From: Phycisphaerales bacterium
Lineage (GTDB): Bacteria > Planctomycetota > Phycisphaerae > Phycisphaerales > UBA5793
NCBI GenBank assembly: GCA_020852515.1
Contig: JADZAS010000015.1
Span: forward strand, 62,001-126,000
Direction of reading: 5' to 3'
Length of the DNA: 64,000 nucleotides
In this document: positions 17,349 through 26,690 of the stretch, one piece after another
Layout: the number at the start of each line of letters is the position of its first letter
Numbering within the stretch: position 1 is the stretch's first letter
Made by a program: the position numbers and the translations under genes
The notes under the pieces: generated by a model
What the model was told of the DNA's origin: nothing
What the model saw: the letters and a program-made list of their open reading frames with translations, nothing else
The model's database searches: none

Positions 17349-20021
17349 ATGCATGAGCGGGTGCGCGATGAGCTTCTCGGCTGGCTGGGGCGGTTTGTCA
17401 TCCGCCGCCGCGTGCCCGTGCTGCTGGCGGCGCTGCTGCTCGTGGCCGGGAGCGTCTGGCTGGCGCTGGCGCGCCTGACCATGCAGACCGACCGCAGCTT
17501 TCTCGTTTCACCCGATCTGACGTGGAACGCCGCCTACCTCGCCTATAAAGAGGAGTTTCCGCGCTGGGGCGACGTGATCATCGCCGTCGATCGCGGCCCG
17601 CGGGCGCGGCGCGCCCAGTCACCCGAATTCGACCGGGCGGCGATGTTCGTGCGCTCGCTGGCCCAGCGGCTGCGCGACGATCCGGCCGTGCTGGATGTGC
17701 TCGACGGCTACACCTTTCGCCCGCAATTCGCCCGGCTCATGCTCACGCTGCCCGAGGGCGCCTACGAGCGGTCGCTGGCGGAGTTCCGCTCATCGCGCGT
17801 GGTGCTGGAGTCGACTTCGATCGTCGATCTGCTCCGGGCGACGCTGACGGGTCTCTCCCGCGCCGCCCAGCCGGCCAGCGCAACGGGTTCGCTTGAAGGG
17901 CTGAGCAACCTGCTGCGCTCGATCGACCGCGCGATGGATGACCCGGCGGCGCCGCTGTTCGCCTCGGCAGGTGGCTGGCGGCCGCTTGAGAGCGATTCAG
18001 GTCGTTACCTGCTGTTGTCGGCGGCGCTGCGACGCGAAGGAGCGTCTGTTTCAGGTCTGAGCGAAGGAATCGCCGCCATCCGCCGGCACATGGCCGAACT
18101 GCAATCCACCCGGCTGTTTGCCGGCATCGAGGCCGCCGTGACGGGCGTGGGCGCGATCGAGAACGACGAGACGGCGCAGTCCATGGCCGACTCGACGTTC
18201 ACTTCCGTCCTCGCCTTCGCGCTGATCGCGCTGCTTCTCGTGATCGTGTTTCGCGGCGTGGTCGTGCCGATCTGCGCCGCCTTGACGCTTCTGAGTGCCG
18301 TCGCGTGGAGTTTCGGCTGGGCCACGCTCGTCGTCGGCCACCTGCAGGTGCTCAGCGTGGTGTTCACGGTGATCCTGCTGGGGCTGGGCATCGACTTCGC
18401 CCTGCACCTCACCGCGCGCCTCGAACTGACGCGCGAAGAGCACGAAGATCTCGGCGATGTGCTGTCGCGCGTCTATCGCGGCATCGGGCCGGGCATCATC
18501 ACCGGCGCCGTCACCACTGCGGCGTCATTCGCCGTCATGCTGCTGACTGATTTCAAAGGCGTGGCGGAGATGGGCGCCATCGCGGCGGGGGGCATTCTGC
18601 TGTGCCTCATCGCCATGCTCAGCGTTTACCCCGCGCTGCTCTCGCTGCGGCCCGACTGGCGCAAGAGCGTGCGGCACCGGCTGGGTGGAGAGGATGCGCA
18701 CTTCGCGCACGGGCGACTCGACGTGGTCGATCGCCGGCCGCGCACTGTGCTGATCATCGCGCTGCTGCTCGTCGCCGCCGCAATCCCCGCGGCGCTGCGC
18801 ACGCGCTACGACCCCAACCTCCTCAATCTCCATCCGCCGGGCGTCGAGAGCGTCATCTGGGAGCACCGCCTGACCGAAGACAGCCGGCGCTCGGCATGGA
18901 TCGGCATCAGCATCGTCGATTCGCTCGAGCAGGCGCAGCGCCAGACGCTCGCGCTGCTGCAGCATGATGAGATCGCCGCGGTCGAGGGCGTGGGGTCGCT
19001 GTTTCACCCGGAGCGCGAGCAGCGGCGAGAAGCGTTTGTGCAGGACATGCCTCGCGACATTCCCTCTTCCACAGATTCGACGGCGCCGCAGGCGGCCCAA
19101 CTCATCGCGCAGGTGCGCGGCGGCATTGAAGCGGCCGCGGGCGGCGACATCGAAACGGGAGAGACGCTCGACCCGGCGCTGCGCGAAGCGCTCACTCAAG
19201 TACTCGCGGCGAGTGATGACCTGCTCGAACGATTGCGCGGGCCGGATGCGGAGAGCCACTGGGCCAACGTCGCGCAGGCGTGGCGGCGCGATCGGCAGAC
19301 GCTGATCGAAACCTGGCAGGCCGTCGCCGACCCGCGGCCGCAGACGCTCGACGACCTGCCCCTGCCGCTGCGCACGCTCAACATCTCGCCCGACGGGCGG
19401 CTGCTGCTGCGCATCCAACCGGCCGATCGCGGCGGCTCGGTGCTCGATCCCGACCGGCTGCGAGCATTCGTCTCGGCGATGCGCGCCGTTGATGCTGATG
19501 TGCTCGGGCCGGCCGTGCAGATCTACGAATCGACCACGCTCATCTCGCGCGCCTACACGATTGCCACCTGCCTGGCCGTCGCGGCGATTCTCATCCTGCT
19601 GCTGCTCGATTTCCGTTCGCTCGCGGATTCGCTGCTGGCGCTGCTGCCGGTGGTGGTTGGATTCATCGGTCTGTTCGCCGTGATGGGCGTGACGGATCTT
19701 CCGCTGAACTTCGCCAACATCATCGTCATGCCGTTCATCTTCGGCATCGGCGTGGATGCGGGCGTGCACATCGTGCACCGCTGGCGCGATGACCCGACCG
19801 GTGTGCCGCGCGGACTCTCGGGCGGCACGGGGCGCGGCATCCTGCTCACCACGCTCACGACCGTCATCGGATTCGGCTGCATGGCCCTGGCGCAGCACCG
19901 CGGCATCCGCGGCCTGGGCATCACCATGGTCATCGGCCTGACCATCACGCTCATTGCCTGCTACACCGTGCTCCCCGCAATCCTCCGCCTGCGCACCGCC
20001 GCCGAGGATGTGCATCGATAA
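17349..20021 (+). CDS. MMPL/RND family transporter (HpnN-like)
   Basis: An 890-residue inner-membrane transporter with the two-fold RND arrangement: helix 1 (PVLLAALLLVAGSVWLAL), a large periplasmic loop to about residue 270, five clustered helices (residues about 280-430), a second single helix (VLIIALLLVAAAIPAAL), a second loop with coiled-coil character, and a final five-helix bundle. The family segments LGLGIDFALHLTARL and FGIGVDAGVHIVHRW occupy equivalent positions in the two halves and carry the proton-relay acidic residues. Length and layout match hopanoid-associated HpnN and other MMPL lipid exporters, but no hopanoid gene is nearby, so the substrate is open. Confidence 0.78.
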   Translation: MHERVRDELLGWLGRFVIRRRVPVLLAALLLVAGSVWLALARLTMQTDRSFLVSPDLTWNAAYLAYKEEFPRWGDVIIAVDRGPRARRAQSPEFDRAAMFVRSLAQRLRDDPAVLDVLDGYTFRPQFARLMLTLPEGAYERSLAEFRSSRVVLESTSIVDLLRATLTGLSRAAQPASATGSLEGLSNLLRSIDRAMDDPAAPLFASAGGWRPLESDSGRYLLLSAALRREGASVSGLSEGIAAIRRHMAELQSTRLFAGIEAAVTGVGAIENDETAQSMADSTFTSVLAFALIALLLVIVFRGVVVPICAALTLLSAVAWSFGWATLVVGHLQVLSVVFTVILLGLGIDFALHLTARLELTREEHEDLGDVLSRVYRGIGPGIITGAVTTAASFAVMLLTDFKGVAEMGAIAAGGILLCLIAMLSVYPALLSLRPDWRKSVRHRLGGEDAHFAHGRLDVVDRRPRTVLIIALLLVAAAIPAALRTRYDPNLLNLHPPGVESVIWEHRLTEDSRRSAWIGISIVDSLEQAQRQTLALLQHDEIAAVEGVGSLFHPEREQRREAFVQDMPRDIPSSTDSTAPQAAQLIAQVRGGIEAAAGGDIETGETLDPALREALTQVLAASDDLLERLRGPDAESHWANVAQAWRRDRQTLIETWQAVADPRPQTLDDLPLPLRTLNISPDGRLLLRIQPADRGGSVLDPDRLRAFVSAMRAVDADVLGPAVQIYESTTLISRAYTIATCLAVAAILILLLLDFRSLADSLLALLPVVVGFIGLFAVMGVTDLPLNFANIIVMPFIFGIGVDAGVHIVHRWRDDPTGVPRGLSGGTGRGILLTTLTTVIGFGCMALAQHRGIRGLGITMVIGLTITLIACYTVLPAILRLRTAAEDVHR

Positions 20022-20130
20022 GTGGCGATCGCAGCGCGTGCGCGGGCAAGTGTGCGCGAGTGCCTTACTTGTGGCGCAAAACTTGTGGCGCGAAGGAATG
20101 CTACTGCACGTTTGCGGGTTCCTGCATCTC

Positions 20131-21060
20131 TTACGGGTGACTGCGCTTCCAACCGTCGTTGAGTGCGGGATCCAGCACGGCCACATCAGCGGAGTTCAGC
20201 AGTTGGCGCGCGAGATTGTCCATGAGGATTCGCTCCTGCGCCAGCCGCGCCGCGCGAGCCATGTCGGTCTTGACCAACTCATAGGCAACGTTGCTCCGCG
20301 GGATCTTCTGCACCATCTGCACGAGCGCAAAGCCGCTCTCGAGCGGGATGATCGGCGAGAGATCCCCTTCATCGAGATCCGCCAGCACCTGCCGAAGCGC
20401 CATGGGATAGGAGGCGTCATAGGGCGAGATCGCGTCGAGCAATCCGCCGCGCTGCGCGCTGGCGGCATCCGTGCTGACCAGCGCCGCCACTTCGGCAAAG
20501 GGCTCGCCGGCGCGGATGCGGCTCAGCGCCGTGGCCGCCTCGTTCATCGTCGCCGACGTGATCAGCCGCACGCGGTACTTCGGGCCGTAGAGCTGCTCGT
20601 ACTGCGAGCGGATCATGGTCTCGTTGATCTCGACGTCATCTTTCACCAGCTCACGGAGCATGGCGTTGCGCTTGAGCATGAGTTGAAACCGCCGGTCGCC
20701 CAGCGAGCGCCGCTGGCGCACGGCCTCGAGGCTCAGCGCCGCCCGGGTCGGGTCCGAGTCGAGCACCTCCATCATCAGCAGGCGCTCGCTTTCGATCGCG
20801 GCCGCATCGACCGTCTTGCGTTCGCGCACAAGGCGCTGGGACAGGAGTTTGTCGAGAATGAGTTCCTCGAGGATGGCGCCGCCGGCCGTTTCGGCCAGCA
20901 GGTCGCGCAACTGTGACCACTCCACCGCCTGCCCATTCACCAGCGCGGCCGGCGTATCGTCATCAGGCGGATTGACGGCCCCGGCCCCGGGAAGCAGCAG
21001 AAAGCACAGCAAGGCCGCCCCAGCCAGGAGCGGTGCGGCAAGGCGGGAGAAGTGCGGCAT
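20131..21060 (-). CDS. SurA-like periplasmic peptidyl-prolyl isomerase
   Basis: A 309-residue exported chaperone. ATG 21060 has AAGGAA upstream and starts a signal peptide (LAAPLLAGAALLCFLLLPGAGA); an in-frame ATG at 21105 is possible. A SurA_N-like helical region follows (residues about 30-165, including ILEELILDKLLSQRLV), then a PpiC parvulin-type domain (YRVRLITSATMNEAATALSR, GEPFAEVAALVSTD, GGLLDAISPYD, and GFALVQMVQK). It would help fold outer-membrane proteins. The isomerase domain is somewhat divergent, so it may act mainly as a chaperone. Confidence 0.75.
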   Translation of the reverse strand: MPHFSRLAAPLLAGAALLCFLLLPGAGAVNPPDDDTPAALVNGQAVEWSQLRDLLAETAGGAILEELILDKLLSQRLVRERKTVDAAAIESERLLMMEVLDSDPTRAALSLEAVRQRRSLGDRRFQLMLKRNAMLRELVKDDVEINETMIRSQYEQLYGPKYRVRLITSATMNEAATALSRIRAGEPFAEVAALVSTDAASAQRGGLLDAISPYDASYPMALRQVLADLDEGDLSPIIPLESGFALVQMVQKIPRSNVAYELVKTDMARAARLAQERILMDNLARQLLNSADVAVLDPALNDGWKRSHP

Positions 21061-21172
21061 GGGCGATTTCCTTGGCGATAGCGGGTTTTCTGAATACGCT
21101 GACATGGGTCCTTCATCAGACCGTCGAGAAGACAGGATGTCAACCGCGTGCCCGGCGGAGATGTGAGCGGCC

Positions 21173-22123
21173 ATGAGCGAGTCCCAGCCCGAGGTCATCT
21201 GTCCGTACTGCGGCCACACGCAGACCGGCGCCACGCGCTGCGACGTCTGCGGCGGCCTCTTCGAACCGCTCAGCCGCCAGGCCACCCAGAACGCCATGGG
21301 CCCATGGTTCATCCGTGATGAGGCTCAACCCTTCCGGCCCGGCTGCTGCTACGACGTACTCGTGCGCATGATTGAACGCGGCAAAGTGGGCCCGGCCACT
21401 ATCGTGCGCGGCCCCACCACGCAGCAGTTCTGGAAACGCGCCGACCGGGTGCAGGGCTTGTCTCACCTCATGGGCCTGTGCTTCTCCTGCGGCGAGCGCG
21501 TCGGCCGCACCGACGTGTGCTGCGAGTTCTGCGGCGCCATGTTCACCGAAGAAGACGAACGACAGGTGCTCGGCCTGGCGCCCGTGCGCGACCTTGAAAA
21601 GATCGCCGCCGGCAAGATCCCGCCAGCCGACGAGGGCGTGAAGGACCCGCTCGCCTCCGTCGGCTACGACCGGCTGCGGGCGGCGGTCGAAGCCGCGGCG
21701 CAGGCCGAGACGGGCGAGGCTGCCCGCTCGGCGCTGGCGGATGCAGCCGATGCGGCCATCGATTCGACGGACCATCTCGGCGTGCCTCGCCAGCCGCGCC
21801 GCCGCCGCATCGTCAAGGAGCAGCTCACACCCGGCCAACAGGCCGTCGAACGCCTCCGGCGCGAGCGGCGCCAGAGGATGATCAAAGCGGGCGTTGGCGT
21901 GGTAACGGTGCTGATCGCCGCCGTCGTGCTGTTGTGGGTGCTCGCGTGGACCGGCGCGGTCGCGCTGCCGTTTGCCGTTCCGGGCATTGACGGCTCGTCG
22001 GGCGCCAACCGTGCCGCGGCCCCGGGTCCGGTCAGTGGCGCCGGCCGGACGACCGACAACGAGCCGCCAAGCGAAGGCGGCGGCCCGGCTGACCAGCCGG
22101 CGGACGAATCCGGCGGCGGTTGA
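21173..22123 (+). CDS. Zinc-ribbon/GYF-like membrane protein
   Basis: A 316-residue protein. The N-terminus has two CxxC pairs (CPYCGHTQTGATRCDVCGG), followed by a GYF_2-like segment (GPWFIRDEAQPFRPGCCYDV to about residue 100). A second zinc ribbon (CFSCGERVGRTDVCCEFCG) comes next. A charged helical region then leads to one transmembrane helix (VGVVTVLIAAVVLLWVLAWTG, about 242-262) and a low-complexity tail rich in Gly, Pro and Ala. The bulk would be cytoplasmic with the tail outside. The function is unknown; the combination suggests a protein-binding membrane adaptor. The following gene overlaps its stop codon. Confidence 0.65.
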   Translation: MSESQPEVICPYCGHTQTGATRCDVCGGLFEPLSRQATQNAMGPWFIRDEAQPFRPGCCYDVLVRMIERGKVGPATIVRGPTTQQFWKRADRVQGLSHLMGLCFSCGERVGRTDVCCEFCGAMFTEEDERQVLGLAPVRDLEKIAAGKIPPADEGVKDPLASVGYDRLRAAVEAAAQAETGEAARSALADAADAAIDSTDHLGVPRQPRRRRIVKEQLTPGQQAVERLRRERRQRMIKAGVGVVTVLIAAVVLLWVLAWTGAVALPFAVPGIDGSSGANRAAAPGPVSGAGRTTDNEPPSEGGGPADQPADESGGG

Positions 22124-23220
22124 GCAAATCGCCTGAACCGCGCGCTTCCGCGGGGCGAAAGGATCGAAGTAATGCGACCAGCAGCAATGTGCGAGCCCTG
22201 CGCTTGAACCCTCAGCAAGCCAACGATGCGGCTTCGTCGACTCCGCGTCCGGCGGTGCGCATCCGGCGCGGCAGCCGACCCGCCACGCCCATGCGCGTCT
22301 ACATCTGGTCGCGCCCCGCCTCCGACGGCAAGGCCCCACCGCCGACGACGCAAGCCGGCGAACCCACGCCGGTGGTCATCGAACTGGCCGCGTGGCTGCG
22401 CACGTTCATGATCGTCGCTGCCGCCCTCGTCGCCGTGCCGCTGGCCGGGCTCATCGGCTATCGCCAGGGCTTTGCCGAGAGCGTCGGCGTGCCCGACCTG
22501 CAGCGGCAGTTCGGCTCGAGCCTGACCGACGGCGTGCAACTCATCCTGGCCGCCCCGCTGCGCATCTTCGAAGCCGGACTGGCCGACACGCTTTCGCTCA
22601 TGCTCGCCATGCTGCTCGTCGTGACCGGCGCCGGCGCGCTGACGCTGGCCGTCATCGGCAATCGATCGGCTGACGAAAGTGGCGCGACCGCCGAACCCTC
22701 GCCCACCGCGCGCGCAGCGGCGGCGCTGGGGCTGGTCGTGTGCGCGCTCGTGAGCATCGCTCAGATCGTCTGGGTCATCGCGCGCTCGCAGGCGGCGCTG
22801 GGCGAGGTGATGCCGTGGACCGCCGAAGCTTTCGCGCCTTGGCACGAGTCGGTGCGCATCACCGCCGGGGTTGACCTCATCGCGCTGGCCGGCGCAGTGG
22901 TCTGGCTGCTGGTGGCCGTGCGGCTGCGCTGGATGCTGTGGCTCCGCGCGCTGACGCTGGTCCTGTGCGGCTTCGCGATCGCGGCCCTGTTCACCGCCGC
23001 ATCGATGACCAACTGCATCGCATCACAGGTGGACCAGCAGCGCAGCCTCCTGCGGCGCGGCGACTCGACCGGCGCCGTCGCAGCCGATCTCATCCTCGGC
23101 CACACGAGCACCCACCTGGCCATCATTCGCGACGGCGGGCAACTCGAACTCATCTCGCCCGATATCACGATCACCGTCACCGGTCGCCAGAGCCTCGCGC
23201 AATTCATCATCCAGCCTTGA
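22120..23220 (+). CDS. Polytopic membrane protein of unknown function
   Basis: A 366-residue protein beginning at TTG, which overlaps the upstream stop as TTGA, suggesting coupled translation. The first 90 residues are basic and proline-rich and probably cytoplasmic. Five hydrophobic segments follow: about 94-116, 142-168, 189-212, 245-267 and 270-290. A C-terminal soluble domain is beta-rich (HTSTHLAIIRDGGQLELISP). I do not recognise a family. Pairing with the zinc-ribbon protein suggests a joint membrane complex (inference). If TTG is not used, the next in-frame ATG lies at about residue 58, just before the membrane part. Confidence 0.55.
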   Translation: MSKSPEPRASAGRKDRSNATSSNVRALRLNPQQANDAASSTPRPAVRIRRGSRPATPMRVYIWSRPASDGKAPPPTTQAGEPTPVVIELAAWLRTFMIVAAALVAVPLAGLIGYRQGFAESVGVPDLQRQFGSSLTDGVQLILAAPLRIFEAGLADTLSLMLAMLLVVTGAGALTLAVIGNRSADESGATAEPSPTARAAAALGLVVCALVSIAQIVWVIARSQAALGEVMPWTAEAFAPWHESVRITAGVDLIALAGAVVWLLVAVRLRWMLWLRALTLVLCGFAIAALFTAASMTNCIASQVDQQRSLLRRGDSTGAVAADLILGHTSTHLAIIRDGGQLELISPDITITVTGRQSLAQFIIQP

Positions 23221-23241
23221 TGCCCGCTGGAGATCTGTCAC

Positions 23242-24087
23242 TCATCGCCGGGCGCTGACGGTGATGGGAGTTGGCGCCCAGGCTTCGCTGCCGCAGCGCA
23301 CCATCCCGCGATCCATCCAGTAGAACTCGACGGTGCGCGAGTGATACATATCGGTGCGCCGGTAGATGCGAAACGGCAGGCCGAGCGATTCGGCTTCAGC
23401 GCAGACGTACTCGTACACGCCCGGCAGTAGTGCGAGATTTTCGCCCTGCACGGAGCCGCCGCGGCCAATGGGCAGGAACTGGTAGAGGTGCCAGGCGTGG
23501 ACGTTGCCGCCGCGCTGAACGTAGTCCCCCAGCCAGCGCCCGACCTGGACGACTTCATCGAAGTTCGCCTGCGTGATAACGGTCGAGATCGTGACGGACT
23601 TACCCACGCGCCGCAGCGCTTCGAGGCGATCGAGGATGATGGCGTGGTGCCGGCCGCGGTAGAGGCGCATGGCGTTGTGCGCTTCGGGCTCGATGGATTC
23701 GAGCGGCAGCACCCAGCGGTCGATGGCATCGAGCTGCTCGAAGCCGCGCGGCACGGCGATGCCGTTGGTCCCGACCTGCATGGTCAAGCCGAGCCGCCGG
23801 CCCAGCGCGCCCAGGGCGATGACGTCGTGTGGCCAGTCGAATGGCTCGCCCCCGCCGAGCACGACCGAGCGCACCGTCCCGCCGGCGCGGAGGTCGCGCA
23901 GCAGCCGGGCGGCCTGGTCGAAGGTGAACGCGTTGAAGTTGTCTTCCGTGATGCAGAAGGTGCAGTGCATGTTGCAGCGCGGCTGGAGAAAGACCACGGC
24001 GACGCACGGCCCGGCGAATCGCGCGCCAGCCGCTGGTGAGCATGATTCCTGGAGCGGCAGAGTGGGCGAATCGGCGAATCGAACCAC
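23242..24087 (-). CDS. Radical SAM protein
   Basis: A 281-residue enzyme binding a [4Fe-4S] cluster through Cys38, Cys42 and Cys45 in RCNMHCTFC. The next family features are the GGGEPFDWP motif that contacts SAM and a TIM-barrel pattern (TMQVGTNGIAV, VTISTVITQANFDEV). No SPASM or B12 domain is visible and the Cys content after the barrel is low, so the substrate cannot be inferred. The GTG start at 24087 is supported by AGGAAAGG about 6 bases upstream. It converges with the membrane protein gene 21 bases away. Related short radical SAM proteins act in cofactor or peptide modification. Confidence 0.75.
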   Translation of the reverse strand: MVRFADSPTLPLQESCSPAAGARFAGPCVAVVFLQPRCNMHCTFCITEDNFNAFTFDQAARLLRDLRAGGTVRSVVLGGGEPFDWPHDVIALGALGRRLGLTMQVGTNGIAVPRGFEQLDAIDRWVLPLESIEPEAHNAMRLYRGRHHAIILDRLEALRRVGKSVTISTVITQANFDEVVQVGRWLGDYVQRGGNVHAWHLYQFLPIGRGGSVQGENLALLPGVYEYVCAEAESLGLPFRIYRRTDMYHSRTVEFYWMDRGMVRCGSEAWAPTPITVSARR

Positions 24088-24215
24088 GGCGGGCCTTTCC
24101 TGCAGCGCGGAGCTGGAAATAGGAGTAGATGCTCCTTTATAGTAGCATATGGATGCCCTTCCCGCACCCGGGGAACCACCCTGTTCGCCGCGCCGCCCTC
24201 TGCACCGAGCCGCGA

Positions 24216-24253
24216 AATCAAAAGAAGCGGGCTCGGCGCACGCGCCGAGCCCG
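24216..24253 (-). terminator. Rho-independent terminator
   Basis: Two perfect 12-base arms (CGGGCTCGGCGC at 24228-24239 and its complement at 24242-24253) form a very stable stem. On the minus strand it is followed by a T-rich stretch, CTTCTTTTGATTT. It lies about 65 bases beyond the stop of the secreted protein gene at 24317 and would end that transcript. The plus-strand side lacks a T-run. Confidence 0.7.
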
Positions 24254-24263
24254 TCAAACCCGA

Positions 24264-24290
24264 AAAAGGTACCTGGTACCTTTTGTTAAG
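24264..24290. repeat. REP-like palindrome, copy 1
   Basis: AAAAGGTACC-T-GGTACCTTTT is a near-perfect palindrome with 10-base arms, followed by GTTAAG. A related copy with the same flank (CTTTTGCTAAG) lies at 29579-29604. Palindromes of this GGTACC/GGTGCC class flanked by A and T runs are known near RAYT transposases in several phyla. Confidence 0.5.
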
Positions 24291-24316
24291 ATGGGAGATC
24301 TGCGTTCCCGCCTGCG

Positions 24317-25264
24317 TCAGTTGATCCGAGTCGCAACCACGTTCGTCTTGTTCTCGAACTGGCACGCCTGGAACCACACGTTGCGGCCGCTGCCGCCCAT
24401 CGGGATCGGCAGCGTCCAGTTGCACGCGCCCGAGCCGTCGGTCTGCTTGACGCCGCCCGCCTGGCGCGGCTGGGCAAGATCGAGAGTGACGTTCAGCTGC
24501 GGAACGAAAGTACTGCCCGTGCCCGCGAGGCTGTAGACGAGGTACGTCGCCGCGTTGGGCGTCGCGCCCGTCACGTGGAACGAACCCGGCTGCCCACCGG
24601 TAAGCGGATCGACCGCCAGCGTCGCGCCGCCGCCGAGCCAGTTGATAAGAATGTCATCGATGATGATGCGCGGCAGCGAGTACTGATTGCCGAAGGTCGA
24701 ATAGATCTTCAGTTGATCGAACTGCGCGCCCGAGACGCTCAACGCGTTGATGGCGCCGTTGTCGCGCCCGCCGCCATCGGCGATCTGGAAACTGTCGCTC
24801 GCTACGACCTGGCCGCCCATGAGCGCATCGAGGTGCACGACGATGCCGCCCCACGGCCCGTTCTCGTAGTAGCCGACGTCCATCGACACCGAGTCGGCCA
24901 CGCCGTCGAGATCGACCGTCACGCTCGACAGCCGGCCGAGGCTGAGGTTGTCGCCGCCGATGTAGGCGTTACCAAAGGTCAGCAGTTTGTCTTCGCTGCC
25001 CCAGCCCGGAAAGTCGTTGTACCACGCCGTCGCGTCTTCGCAGATGCACTCATCGGTCGGCTCGGGGCCGAACGGCGAACCATCGGGGAACACGCCCGAG
25101 ACGTTGTTGAGGTCGTGGAACGTGAGGCCCTGGTACGACCACGGATCGCCCAGCGGACCTTCGGCCTGGTCTTCAAAGTCGACAAGCACGGGTTGGGCTG
25201 CGGCCAGGCAGGCCATGGACAGCACGGCGGTTGCGGCGGCGAGGGCCGCGTGACGCTGATTCAT
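24317..25264 (-). CDS. Secreted protein with shared C-terminal domain
   Basis: A 315-residue exported protein. ATG 25264 has AAGGA about 9 bases upstream and starts the signal peptide MNQRHAALAAATAVLSMACLAAA. Residues about 25-205 look like a beta-sandwich (VLVDFEDQAEGPLGDPWSYQ shortened; DSFQIADGGG; IIIDDILINW), resembling lectin-like or PEP-CTERM-type domains that begin VDFE. From about residue 215 comes a domain (GGQPGSFHVTGATPNAATYL, GTGSTFVPQLNVTLDL, GSGRNVWFQACQ) that also ends two other secreted proteins in this window. No sorting signal is visible. The function is unknown. The terminator at 24216-24253 follows it. Confidence 0.65.
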   Translation of the reverse strand: MNQRHAALAAATAVLSMACLAAAQPVLVDFEDQAEGPLGDPWSYQGLTFHDLNNVSGVFPDGSPFGPEPTDECICEDATAWYNDFPGWGSEDKLLTFGNAYIGGDNLSLGRLSSVTVDLDGVADSVSMDVGYYENGPWGGIVVHLDALMGGQVVASDSFQIADGGGRDNGAINALSVSGAQFDQLKIYSTFGNQYSLPRIIIDDILINWLGGGATLAVDPLTGGQPGSFHVTGATPNAATYLVYSLAGTGSTFVPQLNVTLDLAQPRQAGGVKQTDGSGACNWTLPIPMGGSGRNVWFQACQFENKTNVVATRIN

Positions 25265-25330
25265 CTCGATCATCCTTTCCAAGGGTTCTTCACCAATCAA
25301 AGCCATCAACACAGTGCATCGCAGGCCCGG

Positions 25331-26536
25331 TCATCGAGGCGGCAGGTCGTGGCGGATCACGACCGAAGCCGGCATCGGCGGGTAGGCCATGCGAATGCGA
25401 TACAGATCAAACTGGTCCGCGTCCCAGCCCACCGCCGAGAACGCAGCCCGGAGAATCTTCTGGTAGCCCGGCACATCGGGCGTGCGCGCAACCGTGATGC
25501 CGCGGCCGAGGAGCTCAATGGTCTCGCTGGTCGGCAACCGATCCTGCTCATCCTGCGTGATGGGCGAGTTGAGTTCGCCGAACACGCACATCTCGCGCTG
25601 CACGCGCGGAAACAGCCCGCGATGCACGAACTGGTCGTAGACGAACACCTCGGCGGGCGTGCGGACGACCGCGCCAAAGAGCATGCGCTTGTGCCCCGGC
25701 GTGGCGTGCACGGGCGACAGTTCGCGCAGCACCTCCCCGGTGACAATGGTCTGCTGTCCCGTGAAGCCGACGGGGGCGGGAAGCAGTTCGTCATTGAGCA
25801 GTCCCGGCTCGGCGCTGCGGCGGCGCAGTTCAGGCAGCGGCTGCGAGCAGAGGTCGAGCATGACCGGCACGCCGCCCATGGCTTCGGCGCCCTGCGGATC
25901 GAGCGGAGTACGCAGCATGCGCCGATCGGGAACGGTGTCATCGATGATCGCCGACTGGCTCACGATCCAATGCACGTTGCGCCGCACGCGCTTGAGGCCG
26001 ATGAGGCCGCGCACCTGCACGGCGTCGAACCAGTCGCTCTTGCCGCGCGAGAAGTTGAGGATGCTCGTGGAGAGCAGCGTGCGCGCCTGGGCGCCAAAGA
26101 TGAAACTGTTGCCCTGGAACGCTTTCTCGCGCCACTTTACCTCGGCCTGCTGCAGGCTGCTCTCGGACGCGGACTCGACGAGCATTTCCATGGAGGTGCG
26201 GTCGCCGGCGTGAGTCCTGACGAGATCGGCAAAGGAATCCGCCGCGGCGCGAAAGGTGTCAGATGTATGTGTCGGCAGGCCGAGGCGCTGGAGCGCGCTG
26301 AGCAGCGCCTCCATCCCCGCGGGAGTTGGCACGTGGCGGACCGCGGCGAACGGATCGGGCTCGTAGGCGACGTGCCGCACCTGCCACGCAAGTTTGCGGT
26401 GAATGCCCAGCGCATCGCAGATCTGGGTGATGCCGACATCCCCCCCGCCGCAATACCGCTCGAGCACGCCCGCAAAGAGGTCCTGCAGGGCGGGCATGCG
26501 TCGGGCAACATCCTGTTCAAAGGAGAGTTCGGGCAT
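25331..26536 (-). CDS. HTH-containing regulatory protein, uncharacterised family
   Basis: A 401-residue cytoplasmic protein. Residues about 33-55 (DVGITQICDALGIHRKLAWQ) form a helix-turn-helix of the XRE-like kind near the N-terminus. The remaining 340 residues are unlike known effector domains I can name; recognisable pieces are SFIFGAQARTLLSTSILNFS and VRGLIGLKRVRRNVHWIV. It may be a transcriptional regulator with a large sensor domain. The gene has a near-consensus sigma70 promoter on its own strand (26570-26598) overlapped by an inverted repeat, which suggests autoregulation. ATG 26536 has no strong ribosome binding site. It is followed after 66 bases by the start of the co-directional secreted protein gene. 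Confidence 0.6.
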   Translation of the reverse strand: MPELSFEQDVARRMPALQDLFAGVLERYCGGGDVGITQICDALGIHRKLAWQVRHVAYEPDPFAAVRHVPTPAGMEALLSALQRLGLPTHTSDTFRAAADSFADLVRTHAGDRTSMEMLVESASESSLQQAEVKWREKAFQGNSFIFGAQARTLLSTSILNFSRGKSDWFDAVQVRGLIGLKRVRRNVHWIVSQSAIIDDTVPDRRMLRTPLDPQGAEAMGGVPVMLDLCSQPLPELRRRSAEPGLLNDELLPAPVGFTGQQTIVTGEVLRELSPVHATPGHKRMLFGAVVRTPAEVFVYDQFVHRGLFPRVQREMCVFGELNSPITQDEQDRLPTSETIELLGRGITVARTPDVPGYQKILRAAFSAVGWDADQFDLYRIRMAYPPMPASVVIRHDLPPR

Positions 26537-26569
26537 TGGCGGGCGTCGCGCGGGTGATGAGTTGCGACC

Positions 26570-26598
26570 AGTATACCTCGTTTCTGATATCCTGTCAA
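26570..26598 (-). promoter_or_regulatory. Near-consensus sigma70 promoter for the HTH gene
   Basis: On the minus strand TTGACA (26593-26598) is followed by exactly 17 bases and TATACT (26570-26575). This is a perfect -35, a five-of-six -10 and the optimal spacer. It lies about 34 bases upstream of the ATG at 26536 and is the best promoter in the window. Confidence 0.75.
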
Positions 26599-26614
26599 AA
26601 ACTGTTTCAGAAAC
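26580..26614. promoter_or_regulatory. Operator-like inverted repeat over the promoter
   Basis: GTTTCTGA (26580-26587) and TCAGAAAC (26607-26614) are perfect 8-base arms 19 bases apart. Together they straddle the -35 box and part of the spacer of the HTH gene promoter, so a dimer bound here would block RNA polymerase. The adjacent HTH protein is the natural candidate (inference). Confidence 0.5.
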
Positions 26615-26690
26615 AAATGGGCGAAGTCAGCCCTCGATTCGAGGGTTATTGCGCCGCTCGACGGGTGCGCCGCACCGACGTGTAAGCGAT

